Positions 42,693-52,543 of a DNA stretch of 64,000 nt are shown here, in pieces; the first letter of the stretch is position 1, and every line of letters starts with the position of its first letter. Position numbers and translations under genes: made by a program. This DNA is from an uncultured Ruminococcus sp. (lineage in GTDB: Bacteria; Bacillota; Clostridia; Oscillospirales; Ruminococcaceae). The DNA lies in the NCBI GenBank assembly GCA_947627175.1, contig CANQVA010000001.1, positions 186,001-250,000 on the forward strand, written 5' to 3'. The notes under the pieces were generated by a model. That model was not told where the DNA came from. It made no database searches and saw nothing but the letters and a program-made list of their open reading frames with translations.

Positions 42693-43985
42693 TTATGCTA
42701 TATCCGCAAAATCAACTATTTTATTTCGTCTGTTCATCAATATCGGCTGTGAAGTTCCTTCAACACTTTCCGCAGTTATAGTAACTTTTGCAATACTTCC
42801 GTCAGACGGTACAGTGTACATAGTTTTCATCAAAACCGATTCAATAATTGAACGCAGACCTCTTGCACCTGTTTTCTGCGATATTGCTTTTTTAGCAATT
42901 GCAGTCAGTGCGTCGTCCTCAATTTCAAGTTCAACGTCATCATACTCAAAGAGCTTTCTATACTGCTTGACAAGAGCGTTTTTCGGCTCAGTAAGTATTC
43001 TGACAAGCGAATTTTCGTCAAGTTCTTCAAGGACTGATATAACAGGCAATCGTCCGACAAATTCCGGAACCATGCCAAATTTTACAAGGTCTTTCGGAAC
43101 GACTTTTTTAAATATATTACTTTTTTCTTCGGAATGCGATTTTATTTCTCCGCCAAAACCGATTGACGACTTTCCGATACGTTTCTGAATCTGTTTTTCA
43201 AGACCATCAAACGCACCTCCGCATATAAAGAGAATATTTTTTGTATCAATCTGAATAACGTCCTGATTTGGGTGTTTTCTTCCTCCCTGTGGTGGAACAT
43301 TTGAAACTGTACCTTCAATAATTTTCAGAAGTGCCTGCTGAACGCCCTCACCGCTTACATCACGTGTAAGAGATGTATTTTCAGATTTTCTTGCGATTTT
43401 GTCGATTTCGTCAATATATATGATACCTTTTTCAGCTTTCTTTATATCGTAGTCGGCAGCCTGAATAAGCCTTAAAAGAACGTTTTCAACGTCATCACCG
43501 ACATATCCGGCTTCTGTAATTGTAGTAGCATCAGCAATTGCAAACGGAACATTCAGAAGTTTTGCGAGAGTCTGTGCAAGAAAAGTCTTTCCGACACCTG
43601 TGGGGCCAAGAAGCAGCACATTGCTTTTCTGAAGTTCAACGTCATCATTCTTGTTTACTTTCAGTTCGTCACGGCTCATTATACGCTTATAGTGATTATA
43701 TACCGCAACAGCAAGAGAAATTTTTGCATCGTCCTGACCTATAACATATTCATCAAGAAACTTTTTGATTTCAACGGGTTTCAACAGCTTTATTTCAGAA
43801 GATGCGGAATTATTGTCGGGTTTTGCGGCTTTTCTGTTAGCCTTTGCAAGTCCTGCACCGTAAAGCATTTCATAGCAATAGCAGACGCACTCATCGCAGA
43901 TATTCGCAAGACCGGCTGACATCATAGTCTGTACTCTGTTTTCGCCCTTACCGCAGAAACTGCATGATTTGAAATTTTCAGCCAT
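42693..43985 (-). CDS. clpX: ATP-dependent Clp protease ATP-binding subunit ClpX
   Basis: 430 aa. The N-terminal zinc domain CSFCGK...CDECV, Walker [13 protein letters not shown], Walker [15 protein letters not shown], the pore loop region [11 protein letters not shown], the ClpP-docking IGF loop ([10 protein letters not shown]) and sensor-2 [10 protein letters not shown] are all visible. It unfolds substrates for ClpP. RBS AGGT... precedes ATG at 43985, 9 nt after the clpP stop, in the standard tig-clpP-clpX order. Confidence 0.97.
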   Translation of the reverse strand: MAENFKSCSFCGKGENRVQTMMSAGLANICDECVCYCYEMLYGAGLAKANRKAAKPDNNSASSEIKLLKPVEIKKFLDEYVIGQDDAKISLAVAVYNHYKRIMSRDELKVNKNDDVELQKSNVLLLGPTGVGKTFLAQTLAKLLNVPFAIADATTITEAGYVGDDVENVLLRLIQAADYDIKKAEKGIIYIDEIDKIARKSENTSLTRDVSGEGVQQALLKIIEGTVSNVPPQGGRKHPNQDVIQIDTKNILFICGGAFDGLEKQIQKRIGKSSIGFGGEIKSHSEEKSNIFKKVVPKDLVKFGMVPEFVGRLPVISVLEELDENSLVRILTEPKNALVKQYRKLFEYDDVELEIEDDALTAIAKKAISQKTGARGLRSIIESVLMKTMYTVPSDGSIAKVTITAESVEGTSQPILMNRRNKIVDFADIA

Positions 43986-43994
43986 TTACACAAC

Positions 43995-44585
43995 CTACCT
44001 TTTTTCGATAACCTTATCAATAAGACCGTATTCTACAGCCTCATCAGCATACATATAATTATCACGTTCAGTGTCAATCTGAATCTGTTCAATAGGCTTG
44101 CCTGTATTCTTTGAGAGAATTTCATTCATTTTCTGACGTGTTCTGACAAGGTGGTCGGAATGAATCTTTATATCCGTACATTGTCCGGAAAGACCGCCCG
44201 ATATAAGGGGTTGATGAATAAGAATCTCACTGTTAGGGAGTGAAAATCTCTTTCCCTTTGCTCCGGAAGAAAGCAGAAACGCTCCCATTGACGCAGCCAT
44301 ACCTATACATATAGTTGAAACATCACACTTAATATAGTTCATAGTATCATAAATCGCCATTCCGGCAGTAATTGAACCGCCCGGACTGTTGATATAAAGC
44401 GAAATATCCTTTTCGCTGTCCTGACTTTCAAGATATAAAAGCTGTGCAACCACAAGACTTGCAGTAGCGTCATTTACCTGATCTGAAAGCATAATAATTC
44501 TGTCATTGAGCAAACGTGAAAAAATATCATAAGACCTTTCACCACGGCTTGTCTGTTCAACAACATAAGGTACTAAACTGCTCAT
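43995..44585 (-). CDS. clpP: ATP-dependent Clp protease proteolytic subunit ClpP
   Basis: 196 aa, a serine protease that forms a 14-mer barrel. The catalytic Ser is in [13 protein letters not shown], the His in ILIHQPL and the Asp in DTERDNYM. The N-terminal [22 protein letters not shown] is the usual hydrophobic-pocket and loop region. It is the middle gene between tig and clpX. Confidence 0.97.
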   Translation of the reverse strand: MSSLVPYVVEQTSRGERSYDIFSRLLNDRIIMLSDQVNDATASLVVAQLLYLESQDSEKDISLYINSPGGSITAGMAIYDTMNYIKCDVSTICIGMAASMGAFLLSSGAKGKRFSLPNSEILIHQPLISGGLSGQCTDIKIHSDHLVRTRQKMNEILSKNTGKPIEQIQIDTERDNYMYADEAVEYGLIDKVIEKR

Positions 44586-44671
44586 TATTCATCGCCCTTT
44601 CTACAAAACACTGTTGCCGATAAATTACAAAAGACAACATATTATATTTTTTATAATCGGTCTGCACCGAA

Positions 44672-45979
44672 TTATTCAGCTTTTTCCTCAACAGGAGCAT
44701 CATTTACAACGGCTGTTTCCTTAATAAGGTCAATTGCTTTCTGAACTTTAAGATCCATTATATATTCATCCATCGGAATAAATTTCTTAATAGTTTCAAC
44801 ATCAACATTGTTTGCTGCTGCAATATCAACAAGACCTGCATTTATTTCATCTTCTGAAACTTCAAAGTTTTCAATTTCAGTAATCTTTTCAAGGGCAAGT
44901 CTGAGTTTTACTTCATTTACAGCCTTTTCTCTGTAAGATTCTCTGAAATCTTCCATATTCATGCCTGTATACTGGAAATACATTTTAATATCCATACCCT
45001 GCTGTGAAAGCTGTTGTTCAAATGTACGTACAATTGCATCAATTCTCTGTTCAAACATACAGTTCGGAATAGGAGAATCAACCTTTTCAATAAGGGCAGT
45101 AAGAAGTTCATTTTCAAAATCAGAATCAGCCTGATTTTTTGCGGCTTCTTCAAGCTTTGTTCTTATATCTGCTCTGTACTCATCAACTGTATCAAATTCA
45201 GTAGCATCTTTAATAAGGTCATCATTTATTTCAGGGAGTTCCTCATAGCTGATAGCCTTGATTTTTGTCTTGAATACAGCTTCCTTGCCTGCATATTCAG
45301 TCATCTGATAATCTTCAGGGAATGTAACGACTACATCAAATTCTTCACCGATGCTGTGACCGACAATTTGGTCTTCAAAACCGGGGATAAACTGACCACT
45401 TCCGAGTACAAGCGGATGGTCTTCACCTTTACCGCCTTCAAAAGCCTCATCACCGAAGAAACCTTCAAAGTCAATAATAACTTCATCTTCAAGTTGTGCG
45501 GGTCTGTCGTCAACTGAAACTATGCGGGCGTTCTTTTTTCTTATCATCTGAATCTGTTTGTCTATATCTTCATCTGTAATTTCTTTTACAGTCTTTGAGG
45601 CTTTCATGCCCTTATAACCGGAAATTTCAATTTCAGGCTTTGTAATGCATACTGCCTTGAGTTCAACGCCGCTTTCCTTATCAATAGAAGTAACTTCAAC
45701 GGACGGTCTGTCAACGAGAACAATGCCGAGACCTGTTACAGCAGTATCAATTTCAGGGCCTATAAGAGCATTTATAGCACCCTCATAAAAAGCACCTTCA
45801 CCGAATTCTCTTTCAGCAAGTTTACGTGAAACATGACCTCTTCTGAATCCCTTAATCTGAATATTCTTTCTCTGACGCTGATATTCTCTTTCAACGGCAT
45901 TTTCAAACTTTTCGGCATCAATAGTGATAACCAGTTCGGTAGTGTTTATGTCTGTTTTTGTTGATGATTTTAAACTCAT
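44672..45979 (-). CDS. tig: Trigger factor
   Basis: 435 aa. This ribosome-bound chaperone and prolyl isomerase has the N-terminal ribosome-binding domain with signature FRRGHVSRKLAE (the family GFRKGK.P position), a PPIase domain (EDEVIIDFEGFFGDEAFEGGKGEDHPLVLGSGQFIPGFEDQIVGH) and a C-terminal helical arm. RBS GGAGG precedes ATG. The leader of about 180 nt upstream is structured. Confidence 0.96.
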   Translation of the reverse strand: MSLKSSTKTDINTTELVITIDAEKFENAVEREYQRQRKNIQIKGFRRGHVSRKLAEREFGEGAFYEGAINALIGPEIDTAVTGLGIVLVDRPSVEVTSIDKESGVELKAVCITKPEIEISGYKGMKASKTVKEITDEDIDKQIQMIRKKNARIVSVDDRPAQLEDEVIIDFEGFFGDEAFEGGKGEDHPLVLGSGQFIPGFEDQIVGHSIGEEFDVVVTFPEDYQMTEYAGKEAVFKTKIKAISYEELPEINDDLIKDATEFDTVDEYRADIRTKLEEAAKNQADSDFENELLTALIEKVDSPIPNCMFEQRIDAIVRTFEQQLSQQGMDIKMYFQYTGMNMEDFRESYREKAVNEVKLRLALEKITEIENFEVSEDEINAGLVDIAAANNVDVETIKKFIPMDEYIMDLKVQKAIDLIKETAVVNDAPVEEKAE

Positions 45980-46172
45980 GATTTATATAGCCTCCATTAT
46001 TTATATAACGTGTCAGGAAAAACATTATGTTTTTCTTTATCGTTCGCACGGCTTTTGCCGTACTACTGCAAACGGCTGTAACACTCACAACCTCTATCCC
46101 AATTTTATTGAGAATATTTTTATTGAAATTTTGTCACTCAAAATAAATTCCATACCGTACAATATTATACCA
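45980..46172 (-). promoter_or_regulatory. Extended -10 promoter and structured leader of tig-clpP-clpX
   Basis: TGGTATAAT (46172-46164, minus strand) has no good -35. The roughly 178-nt leader holds hairpins TACGGC / GCCGTG near 46045-46060 and GAAAAACAT / ATGTTTTTC near 46017-46035, but no T tract, so it is not an obvious attenuator. I see no reading frame with an RBS in it. Confidence 0.5.
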
Positions 46173-46224
46173 CAATTCAGAAAATTTTTCCACTAATTTT
46201 TAACAGTTCTGCATTTTTTACAAA

Positions 46225-46917
46225 TCACAGCACTTTTTCAGGCACAAACTGTAAATAATCACCTGAAACAAGATGAAAATTCACTCCGTCATATGTATTT
46301 TTAATACATAGTTCATGTGCGGAACGTCCGTGGACATGACCATAATAACAGTCTTTTATATTATATCGGTAAAGAATTTCAAGTATGTCGTAATTAAAGT
46401 TTGTTGCGAAAATTGGCGGATAATGCATAAATACAATCGGTATGAGATTTTCATTGACGGCAGACTGTACAGACGTTTCAAGACGCTGAACTTCACGTTT
46501 CAGCACTTTTTCGTCCTGCGTTTCACCGGGCATATTCACCCAGCCTCTTGTACCACATATTCCGTAATTCTCATAACGGAAATGGTTATTATGCAGAATT
46601 TTAATACTTTTACAATTTTCCGCCTGAAGAAAATCTTCCATTTTCTTTTTTGTAGACCACCAGTAATCGTGATTTCCTTTGATTATAATTTTTTCGCCGG
46701 GCAGTCTTTCAATAAAATGAAAATCAGGTGCAGACTCCTGCAATGACATTCCCCAAGAAATATCACCCGGGAGTACTACTGTATCATTATCATTTATAAG
46801 TTTAAGCCAATTTTCTTCAATAAGTTTCTGATAATTTTTCCAACCGCTGAATACACTCATAGTTTTTGACGGACTGCCAAAGCACAAGTGCAAGTCAGCT
46901 ATAGTGAACAGGCTCAT
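46225..46917 (-). CDS. Metallophosphoesterase
   Basis: 230 aa. Calcineurin-type motifs: TIADLHLCFG (D-x-H), VVLPGDISWGMS (GD), IIIKGNHDYWW (GNHD), a His in VFMHYPP and YGHVHGRSAH (GHxH). Two metal ions are expected. The substrate is unknown; it belongs to the small YkuE-like or predicted phosphohydrolase group. ATG overlaps the thrC stop (TGATG), so it is coupled to thrC as the last gene of the lepB operon. Confidence 0.88.
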   Translation of the reverse strand: MSLFTIADLHLCFGSPSKTMSVFSGWKNYQKLIEENWLKLINDNDTVVLPGDISWGMSLQESAPDFHFIERLPGEKIIIKGNHDYWWSTKKKMEDFLQAENCKSIKILHNNHFRYENYGICGTRGWVNMPGETQDEKVLKREVQRLETSVQSAVNENLIPIVFMHYPPIFATNFNYDILEILYRYNIKDCYYGHVHGRSAHELCIKNTYDGVNFHLVSGDYLQFVPEKVL

Positions 46918-48410
46918 CAGATACCGAGAGTTTCCAGAACATATTTTTTCTGTTCTGCCTTTTCAATAACGTCGTTGAATCTTTCAGGCTTGTTTCTGAG
47001 GTCAGCAAGAGCGGACGGAACAGGCATATTTGAAAGTTCAGCAAGTTTGTCAATCATGTCATATTCATCAAGGTCTGATTTTTCATTCTGTACAGCTTCA
47101 AGAACTGCCGCACTGAATTTATATGGACTTGCAGTAGATGCAATAATTGTCTTTGTATTGTCGCCCGTAGCGTTTTTATAGTCCTGATATACCTTGACTG
47201 CAACTGCTGTATGTGTATCGCAGGTATAGGAATATTTTTCATAGATTTCATGAATTGTCTGTTTTGTCTGAACATCATCACAACAGCCTGCAAAAAATTC
47301 TTCCTTAATTTTAGCCTTAATATCGTCGCTTACTTCATATTTGCCCTCTGTTGAAAGTTTGCCGAACCATTCTTTAATAAGAATGTCGTTTTTGCCTGTA
47401 AGGAGATAGAGAAGTCTTTCAAGGTTGCTTGAAATAAGAATATCCATAGACGGTGAAACAGTAGCATAAAACTTTCTGTTTCTGTCATAAACGCCCGTAT
47501 TTATAAAGTCAGTGAGAACGTTATTTATATTTGATGCACATATGAGTTTATTCACGGGAACACCCATATGTTTAGCATAGTAAGCGGCAAGAATGTTGCC
47601 GAAATTGCCTGTAGGAACAACAATATTTATCTTTTCGCCTGCTGTAATTTCGCCGTCCTTTACAAGTTCAGCGTAAGAAGAAACATAATAAACAATCTGC
47701 GGAACAAGTCTGCCCCAGTTGATGGAATTTGCACTTGAAAACATCATTCCTTTATCGTCAAGTTGTTTCTTAACGTCACTGTCTGTAAAAATAGCTTTTA
47801 CTCCGTTCTGACAATCATCAAAATTGCCCTTTAATGCACATACACCGACATTTGAGCCCTCTTGTGTTTTCATTTGTCTTTTTTGCATAGGGCTGACGCC
47901 GTCTTCAGGATAAAATACAAGAATTGAAGTTCCCTCAACGTCTCTGAATCCTTCAAGGGCGGCTTTTCCGGTATCGCCGGAAGTTGCAACAAGAATCACA
48001 ATTTTTTTGTCAAGATTTATTTTCTTTGCGGAAGTTGTCAGGAAGTACGGAAGAATCTGTAAAGCCATATCTTTAAATGCACACGTGGGGCCATGCCATA
48101 ATTCAAGCATATAAGTCCCATCAAAAAGATGAGCAATTTCCGCAATACTTTCAGTTTCAAAATTTTTTGTACTGTATGCATTGTCAGTACAGTAATGAAT
48201 TTCCGCATCTGTAAAATCAGTAAGATATTTTGAAAATATAAATGCGGCTCTGTCAGCATAATTCATATCGCCGACGGCTTTTATTTCATCAAGCGAAAGT
48301 TCGGGAATACTTTCGGGAACGAAAAGCCCGCCGTCCGTAGAAATTCCCTGAGTAATAGCCTCGGCACTACTTACTTTTACAGTACTGTTTCTTGTGCTGT
48401 TATAAAACAT
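46917..48410 (-). CDS. thrC: Threonine synthase
   Basis: 497 aa. This PLP enzyme converts O-phosphohomoserine to threonine. It has the N-terminal family motif STDGGLFVPESIP, the PLP-Lys in GPTCAFKDMALQ, SGDTGKAALEGF and the phosphate-binding VPTGNFGNILAAYYAK. Size and order fit the longer thrC subgroup. RBS GAGGTG precedes ATG at 48410. Confidence 0.95.
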   Translation of the reverse strand: MFYNSTRNSTVKVSSAEAITQGISTDGGLFVPESIPELSLDEIKAVGDMNYADRAAFIFSKYLTDFTDAEIHYCTDNAYSTKNFETESIAEIAHLFDGTYMLELWHGPTCAFKDMALQILPYFLTTSAKKINLDKKIVILVATSGDTGKAALEGFRDVEGTSILVFYPEDGVSPMQKRQMKTQEGSNVGVCALKGNFDDCQNGVKAIFTDSDVKKQLDDKGMMFSSANSINWGRLVPQIVYYVSSYAELVKDGEITAGEKINIVVPTGNFGNILAAYYAKHMGVPVNKLICASNINNVLTDFINTGVYDRNRKFYATVSPSMDILISSNLERLLYLLTGKNDILIKEWFGKLSTEGKYEVSDDIKAKIKEEFFAGCCDDVQTKQTIHEIYEKYSYTCDTHTAVAVKVYQDYKNATGDNTKTIIASTASPYKFSAAVLEAVQNEKSDLDEYDMIDKLAELSNMPVPSALADLRNKPERFNDVIEKAEQKKYVLETLGI

Positions 48411-48419
48411 ATTATCACC

Positions 48420-48797
48420 TCAGAAAATAAAATTGTAGCCTGTTGTATCATAGGCATTAAAAATATAATCAATGCTGTTCACCTTTCCGTCATCAATGAT
48501 GACTTGTGCAACGTCAAATCTCGGTTGCAGTGTACACGGATTTTTACAGCAATAATCAGCAGCTGTTTTAATTATAAGACTTTTTTTCCGTTTGTTGATT
48601 GCCTCAAATCCGTCAACAAGACTGTCGGGTTTTCTTGACTTGACTTCAACAAACGCAATAAATTCACCGTTTTCGGCGATTATGTCAATTTCTCCGCCCT
48701 TTATCCTGTAATTACGGGCAACAATTCTGTAGCCGATTTTTTCAAGATAGGCACATACTTTTTCTTCGCCGAGTTTTCCTGTTTCACTTGCTGTCAT
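48420..48797 (-). CDS. UPF0102 (YraN) family endonuclease-like protein
   Basis: 125 aa. It has the restriction-endonuclease-like fold of the YraN family: GKLGEEKVCAYLEKIGYRIVARNYRIKGGEIDIIAENGEFIAFVEVKSRK, with the likely metal-binding E, D and E-x-K. It overlaps the rnhB 3' end by 14 nt, the standard rnhB-yraN pairing. The role is unproven, possibly in Holliday junction or RNA-DNA processing. Confidence 0.92.
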   Translation of the reverse strand: MTASETGKLGEEKVCAYLEKIGYRIVARNYRIKGGEIDIIAENGEFIAFVEVKSRKPDSLVDGFEAINKRKKSLIIKTAADYCCKNPCTLQPRFDVAQVIIDDGKVNSIDYIFNAYDTTGYNFIF

Positions 48798-49410
48798 TGT
48801 TCATTTTTTTCAGGAAAGTCTTGCGGTGAACGTCTGATATACCGTATTTTTCAAGCATTTCATAATGCAATTCAGTACCGTAGCCTTTGTGCTTTTCAAA
48901 ATGGTATTCAGGATATTTTACAGAAAGATTTTTCATGTAGCGGTCACGTGAAACTTTTGCAAGTACGGAAGCCGCCGCAATTGAAGCGGAAACAGCATCA
49001 CCCTTTATTACAAAACGACTTTCACATTCAAGCTCCGGAAGTCTGTTTCCGTCAATAAGGGCAATGTCCGGCTTAACGCCAAGCCCCTCAACCGCTCTTT
49101 TCATTGCGAGCATAGTCGCATTTAAAATATTAAGGCTGTCAATTTCGGCAACAGAAGCCGTTGCTATACAATAAGCATCTGCTTTTTCTGTAATTTCATC
49201 ATAGAGTTTTTCACGGCGTTTTTCAGAAATTTTCTTGCTGTCGTTGAGATAGTCTATAAGAACGCCGTCACTAAGTATAACAGCAGCAGCATATACGTCC
49301 CCCGCAAGAGGCCCTCTGCCTGCTTCATCAACACCGCATATAATGGGAAAATCTTTTCTGATTTCGCTGTCATATTCAAAAAGTTCCTTGTGAAGAATAG
49401 TTACTGACAT
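48784..49410 (-). CDS. rnhB: Ribonuclease HII
   Basis: 208 aa. It cuts RNA in RNA-DNA hybrids and single ribonucleotides in DNA. The DEAGRGPLAG motif supplies Asp and Glu, ALIDGNRLPEL the next Asp, and the C-terminal RDRYMKNL and HKGYGTELHYEMLEKYG match the family. RBS AGGGGTT precedes ATG. Confidence 0.96.
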   Translation of the reverse strand: MSVTILHKELFEYDSEIRKDFPIICGVDEAGRGPLAGDVYAAAVILSDGVLIDYLNDSKKISEKRREKLYDEITEKADAYCIATASVAEIDSLNILNATMLAMKRAVEGLGVKPDIALIDGNRLPELECESRFVIKGDAVSASIAAASVLAKVSRDRYMKNLSVKYPEYHFEKHKGYGTELHYEMLEKYGISDVHRKTFLKKMNNDSK

Positions 49411-49429
49411 AATAACCCCTCATTATAAT

Positions 49430-49750
49430 TTAATTGAACAATCCAGGCAACGGGCTTGAAACTTCAATAATAGAACCGTTTTTCATAAGTTCTTCTTCAT
49501 TTTCTTTTATGCGTTCTTTTACCTCTTCCACGCTTTCACCTGTAACGGCTGCAACGTCCTCAAGCGTAAAATATTCATGTTCATTAAATTCTGCCGACAA
49601 AGCCAACCGCAGACCGATAACAGCCGATTCTTCGCTTATTCCTCTTTTTATACCGCTGTCAAATATTTTTATGCACTGCATGGGAGTAACACCGTACTTT
49701 CCATATTTTTTAGCGATTTCTTCAAGTTTTTTTCTTGTTTCATCTTTCAT
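49430..49750 (-). CDS. Conserved hypothetical protein between rbgA and rnhB
   Basis: 106 aa, mainly helical. A central YFTLEDVAAVTGESVEEVKERI resembles a helix-turn-helix, but I do not recognise a family. RBS GGAGGTG overlaps the end of rbgA, and its start overlaps the rbgA stop by 4 nt, so it is translationally coupled in the lepB-rbgA-rnhB operon. Confidence 0.7.
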   Translation of the reverse strand: MKDETRKKLEEIAKKYGKYGVTPMQCIKIFDSGIKRGISEESAVIGLRLALSAEFNEHEYFTLEDVAAVTGESVEEVKERIKENEEELMKNGSIIEVSSPLPGLFN

Positions 49751-50628
49751 TTTTCGTTCACCTCCGGCAATTCAAGAGTAATGCGTCCGAGTTTAGCACT
49801 TCTGAATTCATCAATTACAGTTATTCCTGCTCTTTCAGTATTTATTTTCCCTCCCGCAATCATCATTCCACGCTTTTTGCCGACTTTTTCCAACAAATCA
49901 AGTCCGCTTTCACCGTCGGCATAATCTATTTTATAACGTTCTTTAAGTGACTGCGGATAATTCTCTTTAAGAAATACAAGCAGTTTCATTGAAAGCGTTT
50001 CTATATCAAGTATATCATCACTGACAGCACCCGTAAAAGCAAGTTTAATTGCGACATTCTGGTCTTCAAACTTAGGCCATAGAACTCCGGGCATATCAAG
50101 AAGTTCAATATTATTGTCAAGTTTTACCCACTGTTTTGTACGTGTAACACCGGGTCTGTCCTCAACCTTTGCCCTCTTTGAACCTGCAAGGCGATTTATA
50201 AACGATGATTTGCCGACATTTGGTATTCCGACAATCATAAGTCTTAACGGTGTACCAGTCATTCCGTTTTTCTGTCGTTTGTCAATAAGTTCTTTTAAAA
50301 CTTTCGTTTTTACTGACGGAATAAACGATTTAAGACCTTTTCCCGACTTACAGTCAACCGCAAGTGAAGTAATTCCGAAACTGCTGAAATATTCAATCCA
50401 TTTTTTAGTAGCCTTTTCGTCTGCCAAATCGCATTTATTCAAAATTATAATACGTGGTTTTCCTGTGGTCATTCTGTCCATTTCAGGATTACGACTGCTG
50501 AGCGGAACTCTTGCGTCAACCACTTCGGCAACAGCATCTACAAGTTTTAAATTAGCACTTATAAGCCGTCTTGTTTTAGCCATATGCCCCGGAAACCACT
50601 GTATCTGTTTCATGTCGATATTATCCAT
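49747..50628 (-). CDS. rbgA: Ribosome biogenesis GTPase YlqF/RbgA
   Basis: 293 aa from MDNIDMKQIQWFPGHMAK. A circularly permuted GTPase needed for late 50S assembly. The motif order is permuted: NKCDL (G4) comes before GIPNVGKSSFINRLAG (G1) and DMPGVLWPKF (G3), and the WFPGHMAK N-terminus is diagnostic. AAGGAG lies 9 nt before ATG at 50628; an upstream in-frame start at 50685 lies in lepB and lacks an RBS. Confidence 0.95.
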   Translation of the reverse strand: MDNIDMKQIQWFPGHMAKTRRLISANLKLVDAVAEVVDARVPLSSRNPEMDRMTTGKPRIIILNKCDLADEKATKKWIEYFSSFGITSLAVDCKSGKGLKSFIPSVKTKVLKELIDKRQKNGMTGTPLRLMIVGIPNVGKSSFINRLAGSKRAKVEDRPGVTRTKQWVKLDNNIELLDMPGVLWPKFEDQNVAIKLAFTGAVSDDILDIETLSMKLLVFLKENYPQSLKERYKIDYADGESGLDLLEKVGKKRGMMIAGGKINTERAGITVIDEFRSAKLGRITLELPEVNEK

Positions 50629-50647
50629 GAATAAATTCTCCTTATTT

Positions 50648-51247
50648 TCATTCAACAAAACCAAAAGCGTCAAGCGGAAAGACACGCATTATGACTTTTC
50701 CTGTTATACTTTCCAATGAAACAAAACCTATTTCATCAGAACGGCTGTCCTTTGAAACTTGTCTGTTATCTCCCATAACAAAAACGTACCCTTCAGGAAC
50801 TTCAACGGGATACTTATATGTAAAAGCACCCTCGTCCATATGAGTAAGGCTTGTGATATAACTTTCATCAAGCATTTTTCCGTCAACGTAAACAGCACCA
50901 CGTTCAAAATTTATATCAACAGTTTGCCCCTCAACTGCAATAACTCTTTTTACAAGAGTTTTCCGCAGACCTTTTCCTATATTAAGACTGCCATCATCAT
51001 TAAGTGTAACAGAATCACCGGCATATATAATTACAATATCGCCCTGATTTATCGAACTATACAAAGATGTAGTAACAAGACGGTCGTCGGGCATAAGGGT
51101 ATTTTCCATTGACTCACCGTTTACAACAGCTATGTGTAAAATATATGTAAAAATCATTGATGTAATAAAAAGTGCGATAAATGCCGATTCAATGAAGAAA
51201 AGAATGTCTTCAACGGCTATACCAAAGATTTTTTTCATATTATTCAT
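50648..51247 (-). CDS. lepB: Signal peptidase I, second copy
   Basis: 199 aa. One N-terminal TM (about 10-32), catalytic Ser in NGESMENTL, catalytic Lys in LVKRVIAVEGQ, and box E MGDNRQVSKDSRSDEIGFV. It acts on the outer face of the membrane to release exported proteins. It overlaps the first signal peptidase gene by 8 nt. The pair shares layout and motifs but they are clearly diverged, so this is an old tandem duplication. Confidence 0.94.
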   Translation of the reverse strand: MNNMKKIFGIAVEDILFFIESAFIALFITSMIFTYILHIAVVNGESMENTLMPDDRLVTTSLYSSINQGDIVIIYAGDSVTLNDDGSLNIGKGLRKTLVKRVIAVEGQTVDINFERGAVYVDGKMLDESYITSLTHMDEGAFTYKYPVEVPEGYVFVMGDNRQVSKDSRSDEIGFVSLESITGKVIMRVFPLDAFGFVE

Positions 51248-51890
51248 TACTCTGCTTATAGGAATTGCCGAGATACCTGAATTTACTTAAAGGAGCGTAC
51301 CTTAAAATAGCTTTTCCATAAATCTGGTCTTTCTTTATAAGACCTACATCAGGGTTACGACTGTCAGCAGAACCGTTTCTGTTGTCGCCCATTACAAAGA
51401 AATATCCATCCGGAATAGTTATCGGATAATTAAAAGAACCGGCATTCATTGTAAGTTCTTTTATATAAGGCTCATCAAGTACTTTTCCGTCTACAATAAC
51501 TTCATGTGTTTCGGGAACAATTTCCAGTGTCTGACCACCTTCAGCAATAACACGTTTTATAATACATTCTTTAAGTGCAGAACCATCAATATTCTTTTCA
51601 ACAATATCATTGTTTGCATCAAGAAGATATGCCATATTATTATCTATGACAACTATATCACCGTATGAAATATCAGCATATACAGTAGTCATAAAAATTC
51701 TGTCTCCGTTCTGAAGTGTATCTATCATAGAAGTACCCACAACATTTACGGGGTGCAGAATATATGTGAAAACCATTACAATAACGAAAACTGTAATTAA
51801 CGTAGATTCAACGACTTCCATGATATCACTGAGGAGCTTATTTTCGGATTTATCCGTTTCTCTGGTATCTGTTTCCATATTTTCTTCCAT
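51240..51890 (-). CDS. lepB: Signal peptidase I, first copy
   Basis: 216 aa. It has an acidic N-terminal tail, one TM (about 25-45), Ser in VVGTSMIDTL, Lys in IIKRVIAEGGQ and MGDNRNGSADSRNPDVG. It is the first gene of the operon that runs through lepB, rbgA, a hypothetical gene, rnhB, yraN, thrC and the phosphoesterase gene. Two signal peptidases fit a bacterium with many secreted dockerin proteins. Confidence 0.94.
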   Translation of the reverse strand: MEENMETDTRETDKSENKLLSDIMEVVESTLITVFVIVMVFTYILHPVNVVGTSMIDTLQNGDRIFMTTVYADISYGDIVVIDNNMAYLLDANNDIVEKNIDGSALKECIIKRVIAEGGQTLEIVPETHEVIVDGKVLDEPYIKELTMNAGSFNYPITIPDGYFFVMGDNRNGSADSRNPDVGLIKKDQIYGKAILRYAPLSKFRYLGNSYKQSNE

Positions 51891-51961
51891 AGTGACACCT
51901 CATAATATAAAAATTGCAAAGTTCTGTTTCACGTTGGAATCAGACCTTTCATAATATTAGC

Positions 51962-51986
51962 AAAAAAGGGACTTCAAGTCCCTTAC
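51962..51986 (-). terminator. Terminator of rplS
   Basis: Stem AAGGGACTT / AGTCCCTT-type (51967-51984) with a T run on the minus strand. It separates rplS from the lepB operon. Confidence 0.8.
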
Positions 51987-52039
51987 GGAGATAGACGGGA
52001 CAGGCAAGAATGAACTGCCTGAACCCAGTCATCAGCCTC

Positions 52040-52384
52040 TTAGCGTATCTGTTCCTTAACCTTAGCAGCCTTTCCGACTCTGTCTCTGAGGTAGTAGAGT
52101 TTAGCTCTGCGGACTTTACCGTGTCTTACAACCTCTACCTTGTCAACAGCAGGTGCGTGAACGGGGAAAACCCTTTCAATACCGCAGCCGTGTGAAACAC
52201 GTCTTACAGTGAAAGTTTCGCTGATACCGCCATGTTTCTTGGCAATAACAGTACCTTCAAAAACCTGAATACGGCTTTTTTCGCCTTCCTTAATCTGTAC
52301 ATGAACCTTTACGGTATCACCTACATTAAATTCAGGAATATTTTCCTTCATGCTTGAATCACTGATTAACTTGAGTGCATCCAT
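52040..52384 (-). CDS. rplS: 50S ribosomal protein L19
   Basis: 114 aa. The family core is clear: [56 protein letters not shown] and the C-terminal [20 protein letters not shown]. It is transcribed alone from a strong promoter, behind a structured leader, and ends at its own terminator. trmD and rimM, its common partners, are not adjacent. Confidence 0.97.
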   Translation of the reverse strand: MDALKLISDSSMKENIPEFNVGDTVKVHVQIKEGEKSRIQVFEGTVIAKKHGGISETFTVRRVSHGCGIERVFPVHAPAVDKVEVVRHGKVRRAKLYYLRDRVGKAAKVKEQIR

Positions 52385-52501
52385 TTTTATTTCCTCCTAA
52401 AATTTTCGGACATTCTTGTTATGGACAACAGCGGACTGTCCGGTTTAATGTCTTTCGGCATTAACTCTCGTCAGCAAAAAATGCCGACGGATTTCAAATG
52501 C
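52385..52501 (-). promoter_or_regulatory. Structured rplS leader (ribosomal-protein-leader candidate)
   Basis: The roughly 117-nt 5' UTR folds into CGTCGGCA / TGCTGACG (about 52485-52465), TTAATG / CATTAA, and a GGAC element (CGGACAGTCCG) that can pair with either of two downstream TGTCC segments. The second TGTCC lies close to the RBS, so alternative pairing could control translation. L19 leaders are known in Bacilli; whether this one is homologous needs a covariance search. Confidence 0.5.
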
Positions 52502-52507
52502 CTTTAT

Positions 52508-52536
52508 ATCATACCACACTTTGAAAAAAAATGCAA
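52508..52536 (-). promoter_or_regulatory. Promoter of rplS
   Basis: On the minus strand TTGCAT (52536-52531), a 17-bp spacer and TATGAT (52513-52508). Confidence 0.75.
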
Positions 52537-52543
52537 GTATTTT

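Noticed and set aside
45014..45517. 167-codon ORF on the plus strand opposite tig
   Set aside because: It is a shadow of trigger factor codons, with no RBS and no sensible domain.
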